Positions 16,397 to 24,794 of a stretch of DNA of 28,715 nt are shown here, piece by piece (position 1 is the first letter of the stretch; the number at the start of each line of letters is the position of its first letter). Location of the stretch: NCBI GenBank assembly GCA_937880705.1, contig CALGRZ010000030.1:1-28715 (forward strand), read 5' to 3'. The notes beneath the pieces are model-generated. The model was not told where the DNA came from and ran no database searches. It worked only from the letters and a program-made list of their open reading frames with translations. The position numbers and the translations under genes were made by a program. The DNA is from an uncultured Alistipes sp. (GTDB taxonomy: Bacteria; Bacteroidota; Bacteroidia; Bacteroidales; Rikenellaceae).

Positions 16397-17446
16397 ATGA
16401 AGTTATCGCAGTATGGTTACGAGTTTTCGCAGGATATGATCGCCAAGTATCCTACCGTTAACCGTGATGATGCCCGACTCATGGTGCTTCACCGTTCTAC
16501 GGGTGAGATTGAGCACCGCACCTTCAAAGATATTATCGAGTACTTCGACGAGAAGGATATGTTCGTCTTCAACGACACCAAGGTCTTTCCTGCACGCCTT
16601 CAGGGATGTAAGGAGAAGACGGGTGCCGACATCGAGATCTTCCTCCTGCGTGAGCTCAATCGTGAGCTGCGCCTGTGGGATGTGCTCGTCGACCCTGCTC
16701 GCAAGATTCGTATCGGCAACAAGCTCTACTTCGGTGATGACGAGCTTATGGGTGCCGAGGTTATCGACAACACCACCTCGCGTGGCCGTACCCTGCGCTT
16801 CCTGTTCGATGGCTCGTATGAGGAGTTCAAGGAGGCGTTGTACAACCTTGGTGAGACCCCTCTGCCCCGCTGGGTCAGAGAGAAGGTCGAGCCCGAGGAT
16901 GAGGAGTGGTACCAGACCATCTATGCTAAGAACGAGGGTGCTGTAGCAGCTCCCACGGCAGGTATGCACTTCTCGAAGCACCTGCTTAAGCGCATGGAGA
17001 TCAAGGGTATAGACAGTGCATTTCTGACCCTTCATGTAGGCCTTGGCAACTTCCGCACGGTCGACGTCGAGGATCTGTCAAAGCATAAGATGGACTCGGA
17101 GCAGTTCGTCGTTACGGAGCAGACCGTTGAGGCTGTCAACGCGGCCAAGCGTGGCGGACATAAGGTGCTGGCCGTAGGTACTACCGTGATGCGAGCCATG
17201 GAGACCGCAGTGTCGGTGGGTGGCATGCTCAAGCCTATGGAGGGCTGGACCAACAAGTTTATCTTCCACCCCTACCAGTTTACCTCGGCCGATGCGTTGG
17301 TTTCGAACTTCCACCTTCCCTACTCGACACAGCTTATGATGGTGGCCGCTTTCGGTGGCTATGACATGGTCATGAATGCCTATAATTTGGCCAAGGATGA
17401 GGGTTACCGCTTTGGCACATACGGCGATGCGATGTTGATTTTGTAG
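16397..17446 (+). CDS. queA: S-adenosylmethionine:tRNA ribosyltransferase-isomerase
   Basis: Transfers the ribosyl part of SAM to preQ1 at tRNA position 34, forming epoxyqueuosine. 349 residues, full length. Recognised by [89 protein letters not shown], and [15 protein letters not shown] near the end. The gene starts 57 nt after truB; no clear promoter was found in that gap, so it is probably the last gene of the ftsX-uppP-truB transcript. The next promoter overlaps its 3' end. Confidence 0.97.
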   Translation: MKLSQYGYEFSQDMIAKYPTVNRDDARLMVLHRSTGEIEHRTFKDIIEYFDEKDMFVFNDTKVFPARLQGCKEKTGADIEIFLLRELNRELRLWDVLVDPARKIRIGNKLYFGDDELMGAEVIDNTTSRGRTLRFLFDGSYEEFKEALYNLGETPLPRWVREKVEPEDEEWYQTIYAKNEGAVAAPTAGMHFSKHLLKRMEIKGIDSAFLTLHVGLGNFRTVDVEDLSKHKMDSEQFVVTEQTVEAVNAAKRGGHKVLAVGTTVMRAMETAVSVGGMLKPMEGWTNKFIFHPYQFTSADALVSNFHLPYSTQLMMVAAFGGYDMVMNAYNLAKDEGYRFGTYGDAMLIL

Positions 17447-17465
17447 AAAATTTTTACTATATTTG
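17435..17465 (+). promoter_or_regulatory. promoter of the GT5-like/DUF4270 pair
   Basis: TTG (17435-17437), 20 bases, then TATATTTG (17458-17465). It overlaps the last codons of queA. A 6-bp inverted repeat ATTTGC-AGTA-GCAAAT (17461-17476) overlaps the -7 box and the expected start site. Confidence 0.65.
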
Positions 17466-17485
17466 CAGTAGCAAATTTCAATACT

Positions 17486-18295
17486 ATGGCAACTAACAAA
17501 ATATTGTACGTCTGTCAGGAGATTGCCCCCTACCTTCCCGAGAATGAGCTTTCGAAGCTCGGTCTCGAGATGGCTCGCCAGATGCAGGAGCGTGGTGCAG
17601 AGGTGCGCACCTTCATGCCTCGCTACGGATGTATCAACGAGCGCAGAAACCAGTTGCACGAGGTTATCCGTCTGTCGGGTATGAACCTCATTATCAACGA
17701 TAACGACCACCAGCTTATCATCAAGGTGGCCTCTATCCCGTCGGCTCGTATACAGATATACTTCATCGACAATGATGACTACTTTGCCCGCCGTGCCGTG
17801 CTGCGCGATGCCGAGGGTAGGTTCTTCGAGGACAACGACGACCGAGCCATCTTTTTTGCCCGTGGCATGCTCGAGACGGTCAAGAAGTTGCGCTGGACAC
17901 CCACCATTGTTCACTGTCATGGTTGGTTCTCGGCCATCGTGCCCATGTACCTGAAGAAGGTCTTCTACGATGACCCTCTCTTCCGCGATGTTAAGATTGT
18001 CTTGTCGCTTGGTGGCGATAAGTTCGACGAGATGCTTGCTGCCGACTTCAAGCAGAAGCTCGAGGGCGAGGGCATCATGGATAGTTCGATGAAAATTTTG
18101 GAGGAGCCCTCATACCAAAACCTCTATCGCTTCGTTATAGACTATGCCGATGGCGTTATCGTCACCTCGGCCGATGCCGATGCCTCGCTTGTGGAGTATG
18201 CCCACAATGCCGGCAAGAAGGTACTCGACTATGTTGAGGGTGACGATGATAAGGCGGTCTTCGATAATTACAAGCGTTTCTATGATGAACTTTAG
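17486..18295 (+). CDS. glycogen/starch synthase N-terminal-domain-like protein (GT5 half)
   Basis: A 269-residue protein matching only the N-terminal Rossmann half of GT5 glycogen/starch synthases: ILYVCQEIAPYLPENELSKLG, LEMARQMQERGAEVRTFMPRYG, IYFIDNDDYF, FFARGMLETVKKLRWTPTIVHCHGWFSAIVPMYLK, FRDVKIVLSLGG. The nucleotide-sugar-binding C-terminal half is absent, and the KTGGL loop that binds ADP-glucose is replaced by PENEL; the DWH of the usual HAHDWH motif reads GWF. It is therefore unlikely to be an active synthase. Similar single-half proteins are known to me from other Bacteroidales beside DUF4270 genes, so it is a real conserved gene rather than a local truncation. Its end overlaps the DUF4270 start. 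Confidence 0.85.
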   Translation: MATNKILYVCQEIAPYLPENELSKLGLEMARQMQERGAEVRTFMPRYGCINERRNQLHEVIRLSGMNLIINDNDHQLIIKVASIPSARIQIYFIDNDDYFARRAVLRDAEGRFFEDNDDRAIFFARGMLETVKKLRWTPTIVHCHGWFSAIVPMYLKKVFYDDPLFRDVKIVLSLGGDKFDEMLAADFKQKLEGEGIMDSSMKILEEPSYQNLYRFVIDYADGVIVTSADADASLVEYAHNAGKKVLDYVEGDDDKAVFDNYKRFYDEL

Positions 18296-19949
18296 CAGAG
18301 TATTAAGTGCGGTAGTCTTGGCGGTGCTCACCCTCACTGCGTTTGTCGGCTGTACCACTACTGTCGACCATACGCTGGGTACGGAGTTTGTCCCCTCGAA
18401 CCAGAATTTGGAGCTTCGTCGCAGGGTCTACCGTGCCGGTGTGATGAGCGAGGGTGATCGTCAGGAGCAGTGCCAGCTCTCTACCACACGTCTATACCTC
18501 ACCGACTCGATACGCTCGTCAAAGATGGAGTATGCCTATCTGGGCTATGAGCGCAGCGACACCTTTGGTGTGCGCCGTGCCGGCTTCATGACGCAGATGG
18601 TCTTCGGCCTCTCGCTCGACGAGGAGCGTGGCTGGGGTTACCGTCCCATCTTCGACTCTATGACCTTGTCGCTGTTTGTTAACGACTACCATGGCGATAC
18701 GACATATAAGCAGCGTTTCGAGGTCTACGAGATCACCTCTAACGACTACTTCAACCTGCCCGAGGGTCGTGATACGCTCTTCTGCATCAACTTCGATCCG
18801 AAGCCCTATATCTCGCAGGAGCCTATCTTCACGTTCACCTACCCCGATCAGGAGCGCGGTGTATATGTGGGTGATATGGAGAGCCCCGGTACCTGCACCA
18901 TAACCCTTCAGGAGACATCGGCTACGGATGATTATGTCAAGCGTCTTATGTTTATGACCGACGAGGCCATGGCCGAGAATGGTGACTATGCGCTGGACAA
19001 GGATGGCATCTACGAGGTGGGCAACGAGAAGGAGTTTGTCGAGCAGGTGCGTGGTGTCTATATCGTACCCGTCGAGGAGCAGAGTGCGGAGCGAGGTGCT
19101 ATGTTCTCGACAAAGCTGTCGGGTAGCTACCTCTACCTCTATGCGCGTAGCCGCTATGAGGAGGATCCCACCATCATCCGTGATACCACCGAGATGTCAT
19201 ACAACTTCTATATAGACCCCAAGTACGACATCGAAGCAGGTAACGTCTCGTTCACGACCGTTGACCATGACTTCTCGGATGTTACCCTCTATAACCCCTC
19301 GCTTATCGAGGCATCGATCCCTACGCTGGAGCGCGAGGAGGTTGCCGTAGGCTTTGTCGATGGCATGGGTGGTGTTGTCACCGAGGTGATGTTCAGCGAT
19401 GAGTTCATACAGTCGCTTGCCGATGTTGCCCTGAGCCGTCCCGATGCTGTGGTGTCGGTCAATAAGGCGGCGTTGTCGGTATATCTCGATGGCTCGGACT
19501 ACGACTACATGGTCATCGACCCGATGCTGATGACCCCCATCATGGAGGCTGCTATGGGCCGTTTGGGTCTCTATACCGACTACGACAATCGAATCGCTAT
19601 CACGGACTACCTCTATACGCAGGAGTCGAGCTCGATGCAGCTCGCCTACGATGGTTATCTCAACCGCTCGTTGGCCTGCTACACGATGGATATGTCGACC
19701 TATGTGCAGTCGCTGATGTTGGCTGCTGCGGATAACCTTCTGGAGGATGGCGTAAGTGTCGACCTCGAGAAGTTCTCGCCCGATAACACCTCGGATGAGT
19801 CGTTGGTTGATCTCCGCCGTTTCTATATAGGCCCTGCGGCCGATGCTATGTTCGGCTTTAATCGTGAGGCGGTATATGGTGGCGATAACGGCATCGGTAC
19901 AAACCCCACTCCGATAACACTTGACATCACTTACACTATTGTGTATTAA
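18282..19949 (+). CDS. DUF4270 lipoprotein
   Basis: A protein of about 555 residues with a lipoprotein signal peptide (NFSRVLSAVVLAVLTLTAFVGC, lipidated Cys at 23 or 24), so anchored in the envelope. The body is long and strand-rich: VDHTLGTEFVPSNQNLEL after the Cys, VYRAGVMSEGDRQEQCQLST, TRLYLTDSIRSSKMEYAYLG, repeated Asp/Tyr-rich strands, and a C-terminal segment ending PITLDITYTIVY. These fit DUF4270, a family of uncharacterised Bacteroidota surface lipoproteins. Two adjacent ATGs (18282, 18285) lie inside the last codons of the GT5-like gene in another frame, so translation is probably coupled. An ATG as early as 18144 is in frame but lies in the upstream coding region and would put 46 unlikely residues before the signal peptide. 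Confidence 0.85.
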   Translation: MMNFSRVLSAVVLAVLTLTAFVGCTTTVDHTLGTEFVPSNQNLELRRRVYRAGVMSEGDRQEQCQLSTTRLYLTDSIRSSKMEYAYLGYERSDTFGVRRAGFMTQMVFGLSLDEERGWGYRPIFDSMTLSLFVNDYHGDTTYKQRFEVYEITSNDYFNLPEGRDTLFCINFDPKPYISQEPIFTFTYPDQERGVYVGDMESPGTCTITLQETSATDDYVKRLMFMTDEAMAENGDYALDKDGIYEVGNEKEFVEQVRGVYIVPVEEQSAERGAMFSTKLSGSYLYLYARSRYEEDPTIIRDTTEMSYNFYIDPKYDIEAGNVSFTTVDHDFSDVTLYNPSLIEASIPTLEREEVAVGFVDGMGGVVTEVMFSDEFIQSLADVALSRPDAVVSVNKAALSVYLDGSDYDYMVIDPMLMTPIMEAAMGRLGLYTDYDNRIAITDYLYTQESSSMQLAYDGYLNRSLACYTMDMSTYVQSLMLAAADNLLEDGVSVDLEKFSPDNTSDESLVDLRRFYIGPAADAMFGFNREAVYGGDNGIGTNPTPITLDITYTIVY

Positions 19950-19976
19950 TGAGATAGAGCAACGAGATAGCAATTT

Positions 19977-20012
19977 ACAGTAAACCTAAGTCCATAGCTT
20001 AGGTTTTGCTGT
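19977..20012 (+). terminator. hairpin after the DUF4270 gene
   Basis: Perfect 9-bp inverted repeat AAACCTAAG (19982-19990) / CTTAGGTTT (19998-20006), loop TCCATAG, extended by ACAG/CTGT after a small internal loop. No long T-run; likely a terminator before topA. Confidence 0.6.
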
Positions 20013-20055
20013 TAAATGAAGAATGTGGAATAAAGTAAGATAGTTGAGATATAAA

Positions 20056-22359
20056 ATGCAGGAAAATTTAGTTATTGTAGAGTCTCCGGCCAAGGCCAAG
20101 ACCATTGAGAAGTTCCTCGGTAAGGACTATATGGTCAAGTCCAGCTTCGGACATATCCGCGACCTGGCGAAGAAGGGACTCGGCATAAATCTCGATGAGG
20201 AGTTTGAGCCGATCTACGAGATACCCGAGGATAAGCGTAAGGTTGTTGATGAGTTGAGCCGTCTGTCGCGCAGTGCCAAGACCGTGTGGCTGGCCTCCGA
20301 TGAGGACCGCGAGGGAGAGGCTATTGCCTGGCACCTCGCCAAGGTTTTGGACCTGCCTATCGACCGCACCAAGCGTATCGTCTTCCACGAGATTACGCAG
20401 CGCGCCATCCTCAATGCTATCGAGAACCCTCGTACCATAGATATGAACCTTGTCAACGCCCAGCAGGCACGTCGTGTGCTGGATCGTCTGGTAGGTTTCG
20501 AGCTCTCGCCCGTGCTCTGGAAGAAGGTGCGTCCCGCACTCTCGGCCGGCCGTGTGCAGAGTGTTGCCGTAAGACTTATCGTGGAGCGTGAGAGGGAGAT
20601 TATCGCCTTTCAGTCGGTGGCTGTGTTCCGTGTTGTGGCGCAGTTCTATGCCGAGGGTGACGAGTCGAAGACGCTGTTCAAGGCCTATCTGTCGCACCCC
20701 TTCGAGCGCAAGGAGGATGCCGAGCAGTTCCTGCGTGACAGCATAGGTGCCGACTATCGAGTCATCAAGGCCGAGGAGAAGCCCGTACAGCGTTATCCGG
20801 CACCTCCGTTTACCACCTCGACGTTGCAGCAGGAGGCAGGTCGTAAGCTCGGCATGAGTGTCTCGCAGACCATGTCCGTAGCGCAGAAGCTTTACGAGCA
20901 GGGTCTTATCACCTACATGCGTACCGACTCGGTTAACCTCTCGCAGATGGCCATCACGCAGTGTAAGAACGAGATCACGCGCCTGTTTGGTGCCAAGTAC
21001 TCATATCCCCATAACTTTAAGACAAAGGCGAAGGGTGCGCAGGAGGCTCACGAGGCCATACGTCCTTCGTATATCGAGCGTCAGACCATCGAGGGTACTG
21101 CCACCGAGAAGCGTCTTTACGAGCTTATCTGGAAGCGTACCGTAGCCTCGCAGATGGTCCCCGCCGAGTTGGATCGTACGCAGGTTGTCATCTCGCACAG
21201 CCGTCGTTCCGAGCAGTATATGGCCATGGGTGAGGTTGTGCGTTTCGACGGCTTCATGCGCCTCTATTCGGAGGCTGTCGACGAGGATGCATCGCAGGAG
21301 GGCGAGGGTGGTATCCTGCCCAAGATGGCTGTTGGCGATAGGCTTGTTGCCGCCTCGGTAAGTGCTACGGAGCGTTATACGCAGGCTCCTGCGCGATACA
21401 ACGAGGCCGCGCTGGTTAAGCGTCTTGAGGAGCTGGGCATCGGCCGTCCTTCGACCTATGCACCTACCATCACCACAATCATCAACCGTGGCTATGTCGT
21501 GAAGCAGAACCGCGATGCGCAGAAGCGTCAACTCCTGCAGCAGACCCTCACGGGCGACAAGCTCACGGAGAAGTATATCACCGAGAGCCATGGCAAGGAG
21601 AAGAACCGCCTGGCACCTACCGATATAGGCATGGTCGTCAACGACTATCTCGAGGGTCAGTTCTCCTCGATTATGGACTACAACTTCACGGCCAACGTCG
21701 AGAAGGAGTTTGACCGTGTTGCCGAGGGCGATATCACCTGGACCAAGATGATTGCCGACTTCTACGCCCCCTTCCACAAGCTCGTTGATGAGGCCGTAGG
21801 CACGCAGGCGGGACGTCAGCAGCAGGCGGTGCGCGAGTTGGGCGTAGACCCCAAGACGGGCTATGTCGTGAAGGCGCGTATCGGCCGCTATGGCCCTATG
21901 GTCGAGATGGAGGGCCCTGCCGGTGAGAAGCAGCACTTCGCCTCGCTTAAGAAGGGTCAGCTCATCGAGTCTATCACCCTCGAGGAGGCCTTGGAGCTCT
22001 TTGCTCTGCCGCGCAACCTCGGAGATCTGGATGGTGAGCCTCTGATGGTCGGCATCGGTAAGTTCGGCCCCTATGTGCGTCACGGCAAGAGCTTTGCCTC
22101 GCTGGCCAAGGGTGACGACCCCTATACCGTTTCGCGCGAGCGTGCCGAGGAGCTGTTGCGCGAGAACAATGCCAAGCAGCGTGCTGCCGCCACACCCCTG
22201 CGCACCTTCGACGAGGATGCCGACATGGTCATTAAGAGTGGTATGTACGGCCCCTATATCGCCTATAAGGGCAAGAACTATCGTCTGCCCAAGGGCGCGA
22301 AGGTTGACAGCTTGAGCTATACGGAGTGCCAGCGCATCGTAGCCCGCACCAAGAAGTAG
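20056..22359 (+). CDS. topA: DNA topoisomerase I
   Basis: Type IA topoisomerase that relaxes negative supercoils through a 5'-phosphotyrosine intermediate. 767 residues. N-terminal Toprim domain: LVIVESPAKAKTIEKFL and the metal motif SDEDREGEAIAWH (residues 81-93). The active-site Tyr287 lies in QGLITYMRTDSVNLS. Other hallmarks are ALSAGRVQSVAVRLI, KAKGAQEAHEAIRP and RPSTYAPTITTIINRGYV. The C-terminal region carries topoisomerase repeats without cysteines (RIGRYGPMVEMEG, GIGKFGPYVRHGK, KSGMYGPYIAYKG) instead of zinc fingers, the usual Bacteroidota form. The ATG at 20056 puts the first strand at the correct distance; a TTG at 20044 is less likely. No clear promoter was seen in the 106-nt gap upstream. 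Confidence 0.97.
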   Translation: MQENLVIVESPAKAKTIEKFLGKDYMVKSSFGHIRDLAKKGLGINLDEEFEPIYEIPEDKRKVVDELSRLSRSAKTVWLASDEDREGEAIAWHLAKVLDLPIDRTKRIVFHEITQRAILNAIENPRTIDMNLVNAQQARRVLDRLVGFELSPVLWKKVRPALSAGRVQSVAVRLIVEREREIIAFQSVAVFRVVAQFYAEGDESKTLFKAYLSHPFERKEDAEQFLRDSIGADYRVIKAEEKPVQRYPAPPFTTSTLQQEAGRKLGMSVSQTMSVAQKLYEQGLITYMRTDSVNLSQMAITQCKNEITRLFGAKYSYPHNFKTKAKGAQEAHEAIRPSYIERQTIEGTATEKRLYELIWKRTVASQMVPAELDRTQVVISHSRRSEQYMAMGEVVRFDGFMRLYSEAVDEDASQEGEGGILPKMAVGDRLVAASVSATERYTQAPARYNEAALVKRLEELGIGRPSTYAPTITTIINRGYVVKQNRDAQKRQLLQQTLTGDKLTEKYITESHGKEKNRLAPTDIGMVVNDYLEGQFSSIMDYNFTANVEKEFDRVAEGDITWTKMIADFYAPFHKLVDEAVGTQAGRQQQAVRELGVDPKTGYVVKARIGRYGPMVEMEGPAGEKQHFASLKKGQLIESITLEEALELFALPRNLGDLDGEPLMVGIGKFGPYVRHGKSFASLAKGDDPYTVSRERAEELLRENNAKQRAAATPLRTFDEDADMVIKSGMYGPYIAYKGKNYRLPKGAKVDSLSYTECQRIVARTKK

Positions 22360-22386
22360 AATATTTACCTTAAAACTAATACAATT

Positions 22387-23574
22387 ATGAAGAAAATCTT
22401 TGTTTTGGCACTCTGCCTCATCAGCGCGGCAGGTGTTATGGCCCAGGAGGCTGCATCTCCCCAGTTCACCGTTGTGAAGGAGAACCCTATCACAAGCATT
22501 AAGAACCAGAACCAGGCAGGTACCTGCTGGTGCTACTCGTCGCTGGCTTTTATCGAGTCGGAGTTGCTGCGTATGGGCAAGGGCGAGTACGATTTCTCGG
22601 AGATGTTCCTTGTTCACAACACCTATCTCGACCGTGCCGAGAAGGCTGTTCGCACCCATGGTGACGTTTCGTTTGCACAGGGTGGCTCGTTCTATGATGT
22701 TATCTACGGTATGGAGACCTTCGGCCTTGTTCCCGAGGCAGAGATGCGTCCCGGCGTGATGTATGGCAAGGAGCTCAGCGTTCACAACGAGCTATCGGCT
22801 GTTAGCGATGCTGTTGTTGCGGCCATTGCCAAGGGCAGACACCGCAGCCTGCAGGTAAGCCCCGACGGTGAGCCTCTGTGGAAGAAGACAATCGAGGCTA
22901 TTCACGACATCTACCTCGGTGAGCGTCCCGAGAGCTTCACCTACAACGGCAAGGAGTACACTCCCAAGTCGTTCTATGAGTCGTTGGGTCTTAACGCCGA
23001 TGACTATGTGTCGCTGACCTCTTACACTCACCACCCCTTCTACGAGAGCTTTGCTATCGAGATCCCCGACAACTGGCGTTGGGCTGAGTCTTACAACCTG
23101 CCTATCGACGAGCTTATGGAGGTCTTTGACAATGCTATCATGGAGGGCTACACCATTGCATGGGGTAGCGACGTGAGCGAGAAGGGCTTCACTCGTCAGG
23201 GTATGGCAGTTCTTCTCGATGATGCAAAGGGCAACGACCTTCAGGGTTCTGATATGGCCAAGTGGCTCAACCTCTCGGAGGAGGAGCGCAAGAACACTCC
23301 CAAGCCCGCAACCGAGAAGTGGTGCACACAGCAGGAGCGTCAGATCGCCTACGACAACTGGGAGACTACCGACGACCACGGTATGCAGATCTTCGGTATT
23401 GCCAAGGATGAGAATGGCACCGAGTACTACATGGTAAAGAACTCATGGGGCGAGGCCGGTACCTATAAGGGTATCTGGTATGCTTCGAAGGCGTTTGTGC
23501 GTTACAAGACCATGAACATCATCGTTCACAAGGACGCTCTTCCCAAGGATATCCGTAAGAAGCTCGGTCTGTAA
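22387..23574 (+). CDS. secreted C1-family peptidase, PepC/bleomycin-hydrolase-like
   Basis: A papain-fold cysteine peptidase of 395 residues with an N-terminal signal peptide (MKKIFVLALCLISAAGVMAQ), so periplasmic or exported, unlike classical cytoplasmic PepC. Catalytic residues are all present: Gln41 and Cys47 in NQNQAGTCWCYSS, His331 in TTDDHGMQIFG, and Asn352 in YYMVKNSWGEAG. The insert with GDVSFAQGGSFYDVIYGME and the late His/Asn spacing fit the C1B (aminopeptidase C/bleomycin hydrolase) branch. It probably trims peptides in the periplasm; the substrate is unknown. The gene starts 27 nt after topA, and the region to its terminator is long and apparently structured. Confidence 0.92.
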   Translation: MKKIFVLALCLISAAGVMAQEAASPQFTVVKENPITSIKNQNQAGTCWCYSSLAFIESELLRMGKGEYDFSEMFLVHNTYLDRAEKAVRTHGDVSFAQGGSFYDVIYGMETFGLVPEAEMRPGVMYGKELSVHNELSAVSDAVVAAIAKGRHRSLQVSPDGEPLWKKTIEAIHDIYLGERPESFTYNGKEYTPKSFYESLGLNADDYVSLTSYTHHPFYESFAIEIPDNWRWAESYNLPIDELMEVFDNAIMEGYTIAWGSDVSEKGFTRQGMAVLLDDAKGNDLQGSDMAKWLNLSEEERKNTPKPATEKWCTQQERQIAYDNWETTDDHGMQIFGIAKDENGTEYYMVKNSWGEAGTYKGIWYASKAFVRYKTMNIIVHKDALPKDIRKKLGL

Positions 23575-23580
23575 TAAAGA

Positions 23581-23791
23581 GGAAGTAGTATAAGGGGTGC
23601 ATACCCTACGCGCGCCCTCAAGATGGTGACACAGCGGTAATCTACCTTACCTCGCCCCGAGGCGAAGGACTTCGAGGTAGACACGAGGTAAACACCACTT
23701 TGGGGATCTCGCGCAATTAGGTACTACCATTATATTCAACCTCAAACAAAATCGGGGATGGCTAACTGATTAGCCATCCCCGTTTTTGTTT
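23581..23791 (+). ncRNA. candidate structured RNA or structured 3' UTR of the peptidase gene
   Basis: No gene fits this gap. By eye, nested pairings run from outside in: GTAGTA 23585-23590 with TACTAC 23723-23728; CCTA 23605-23608 with TAGG 23718-23721; GCGCG 23610-23614 with CGCGC 23710-23714; TGGTG 23624-23628 with CACCA 23693-23697. Inside is a compact three-way junction: TCTACCT 23641-23647 with AGGTAGA 23675-23681, enclosing hairpins CCTCG-CCC-CGAGG (23650-23662) and CGAA-GGAC-TTCG (23663-23674). A perfect terminator closes it. No -7 box was seen before it, so it may be processed from the peptidase mRNA. It matches no RNA family I know. Confidence 0.4.
23753..23791. terminator. strong bidirectional terminator between peptidase and lytTR genes
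   Basis: Perfect 13-bp stem CGGGGATGGCTAA (23753-23765) / TTAGCCATCCCCG (23770-23782), loop CTGA, followed by TTTTTGTTT. An upstream AAACAAAA run serves the opposite strand and lengthens the palindrome. Confidence 0.93.
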
Positions 23792-23810
23792 CCCCCCCCT
23801 CGCTTGTTAC

Positions 23811-24740
23811 TTAAACGCGGCCATTTAGGGCTGTTAGAATGGTCGTGTAGTAGCTCTTCGATACGGGTATTCGCTTGATGCTCTCGTCCGAGAGGGTTAT
23901 GAAGCGCATGCGGTGCTCCTCGCCGAGGAAGGCAATCTTGCGAATGTTCACGATATAGGAGCGGTGGCAGCGCACCATGCCTGTACCCTCGAGGCTCTTC
24001 TCCAGTTGGCTTGTGCGGCAGCGCAGCATGTACGATGCGATCTTGTCGTTGTGTTTGTAGTGCACCTTGATGTAGTTATCCTCCGACTCCATGTAGTATA
24101 GCGAGTCGAGGTTTATGGTTAGGCGCAGTGTGCCGTTGTTGTCGTGCAGATGTATCATCTTGGGCGCACTCTCCACCGTTGAGCGTGGCAGCGAGGCTGT
24201 TATGCGTCGCTCCTGCTCGGATAGCTGTTGCAGGCTACGACACTCCTCCGAGAGGCGTTGCACCTCATACTGCGATGCCTCCAGCTCCTCACACTTCGTG
24301 CGGTAGGCGGCGTAGAACATTACCAGGCCGTTGGGTATGGCAAGTATCAGTGTCACGCATCCCAGCGCACGAACTGCTACGTCGGGGATGGATACCCCCT
24401 CTATGGGGAATAGCGATACGGTTATCAGGGTGTAGAGCAGCGATATGAGCAGGTTCTCGCTCATCAGCCACCATATATATCGCCACGGCGTGAGCAGTAT
24501 TCTATCTTGCAGGGCATACATCAGCGAGCGACTCGCAATCAGTATAACGATGGCCGCAACGTAGAAGAGTATCGTGAGGCTGAAGCGCAGCATGTCGTCT
24601 GTACTGAACCATACGGCCAGCGAGAAGGGCTGGTAGAGGATCAGAAAGAGTGCCGAGAAGACGACGATGAAGCTAATCATCACCGAGATGTAGCGTCGTG
24701 AGACCAGGAATTTTGGTATTTCTCGCTCTGTTGTAACCAT
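23811..24740 (-). CDS. membrane-anchored LytTR-family transcriptional regulator
   Basis: A 309-residue protein with four N-terminal transmembrane helices (about residues 16-36, 51-72, 87-112, 122-147), a coiled-coil linker (about 148-180, EELEASQYEVQRLSEECRSL), and a C-terminal LytTR DNA-binding domain (about 195-305: LDSLYYMESEDNYIKVHY, MVRCHRSYIVNIRKIAFLG, IKRIPVSKSYY). There is no receiver or kinase domain, so it probably senses a membrane or envelope state directly and binds DNA as a membrane-tethered dimer. It is transcribed from a full-consensus promoter, next to three 20-bp repeats shared with the opposite promoter facing fabH; autoregulation and control of fabH are likely but inferred. 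The ATG at 24740 gives a normal start, about 20 nt after the predicted transcription start. Confidence 0.9.
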   Translation of the reverse strand: MVTTEREIPKFLVSRRYISVMISFIVVFSALFLILYQPFSLAVWFSTDDMLRFSLTILFYVAAIVILIASRSLMYALQDRILLTPWRYIWWLMSENLLISLLYTLITVSLFPIEGVSIPDVAVRALGCVTLILAIPNGLVMFYAAYRTKCEELEASQYEVQRLSEECRSLQQLSEQERRITASLPRSTVESAPKMIHLHDNNGTLRLTINLDSLYYMESEDNYIKVHYKHNDKIASYMLRCRTSQLEKSLEGTGMVRCHRSYIVNIRKIAFLGEEHRMRFITLSDESIKRIPVSKSYYTTILTALNGRV

Positions 24741-24762
24741 AAAATAACTATATGTTTGGCTA

Positions 24763-24793
24763 CAAAGGTATTAAAAATTAGCGGTTGCGCAAA
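24763..24793 (-). promoter_or_regulatory. full-consensus promoter of the lytTR gene
   Basis: On the minus strand TTTG (24793-24790), 19 bases, then TACCTTTG (24770-24763). The repeat array begins directly upstream of its -33 element. Confidence 0.82.
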
Positions 24794-24794
24794 A

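Noticed and set aside
23641..23681. tRNA-like fold (7-bp stem, TA, then a hairpin)
   Set aside because: The 7-bp stem and following two bases recall a tRNA, but only two arms are present, the length is 41 nt and there is no anticodon or T-loop sequence.
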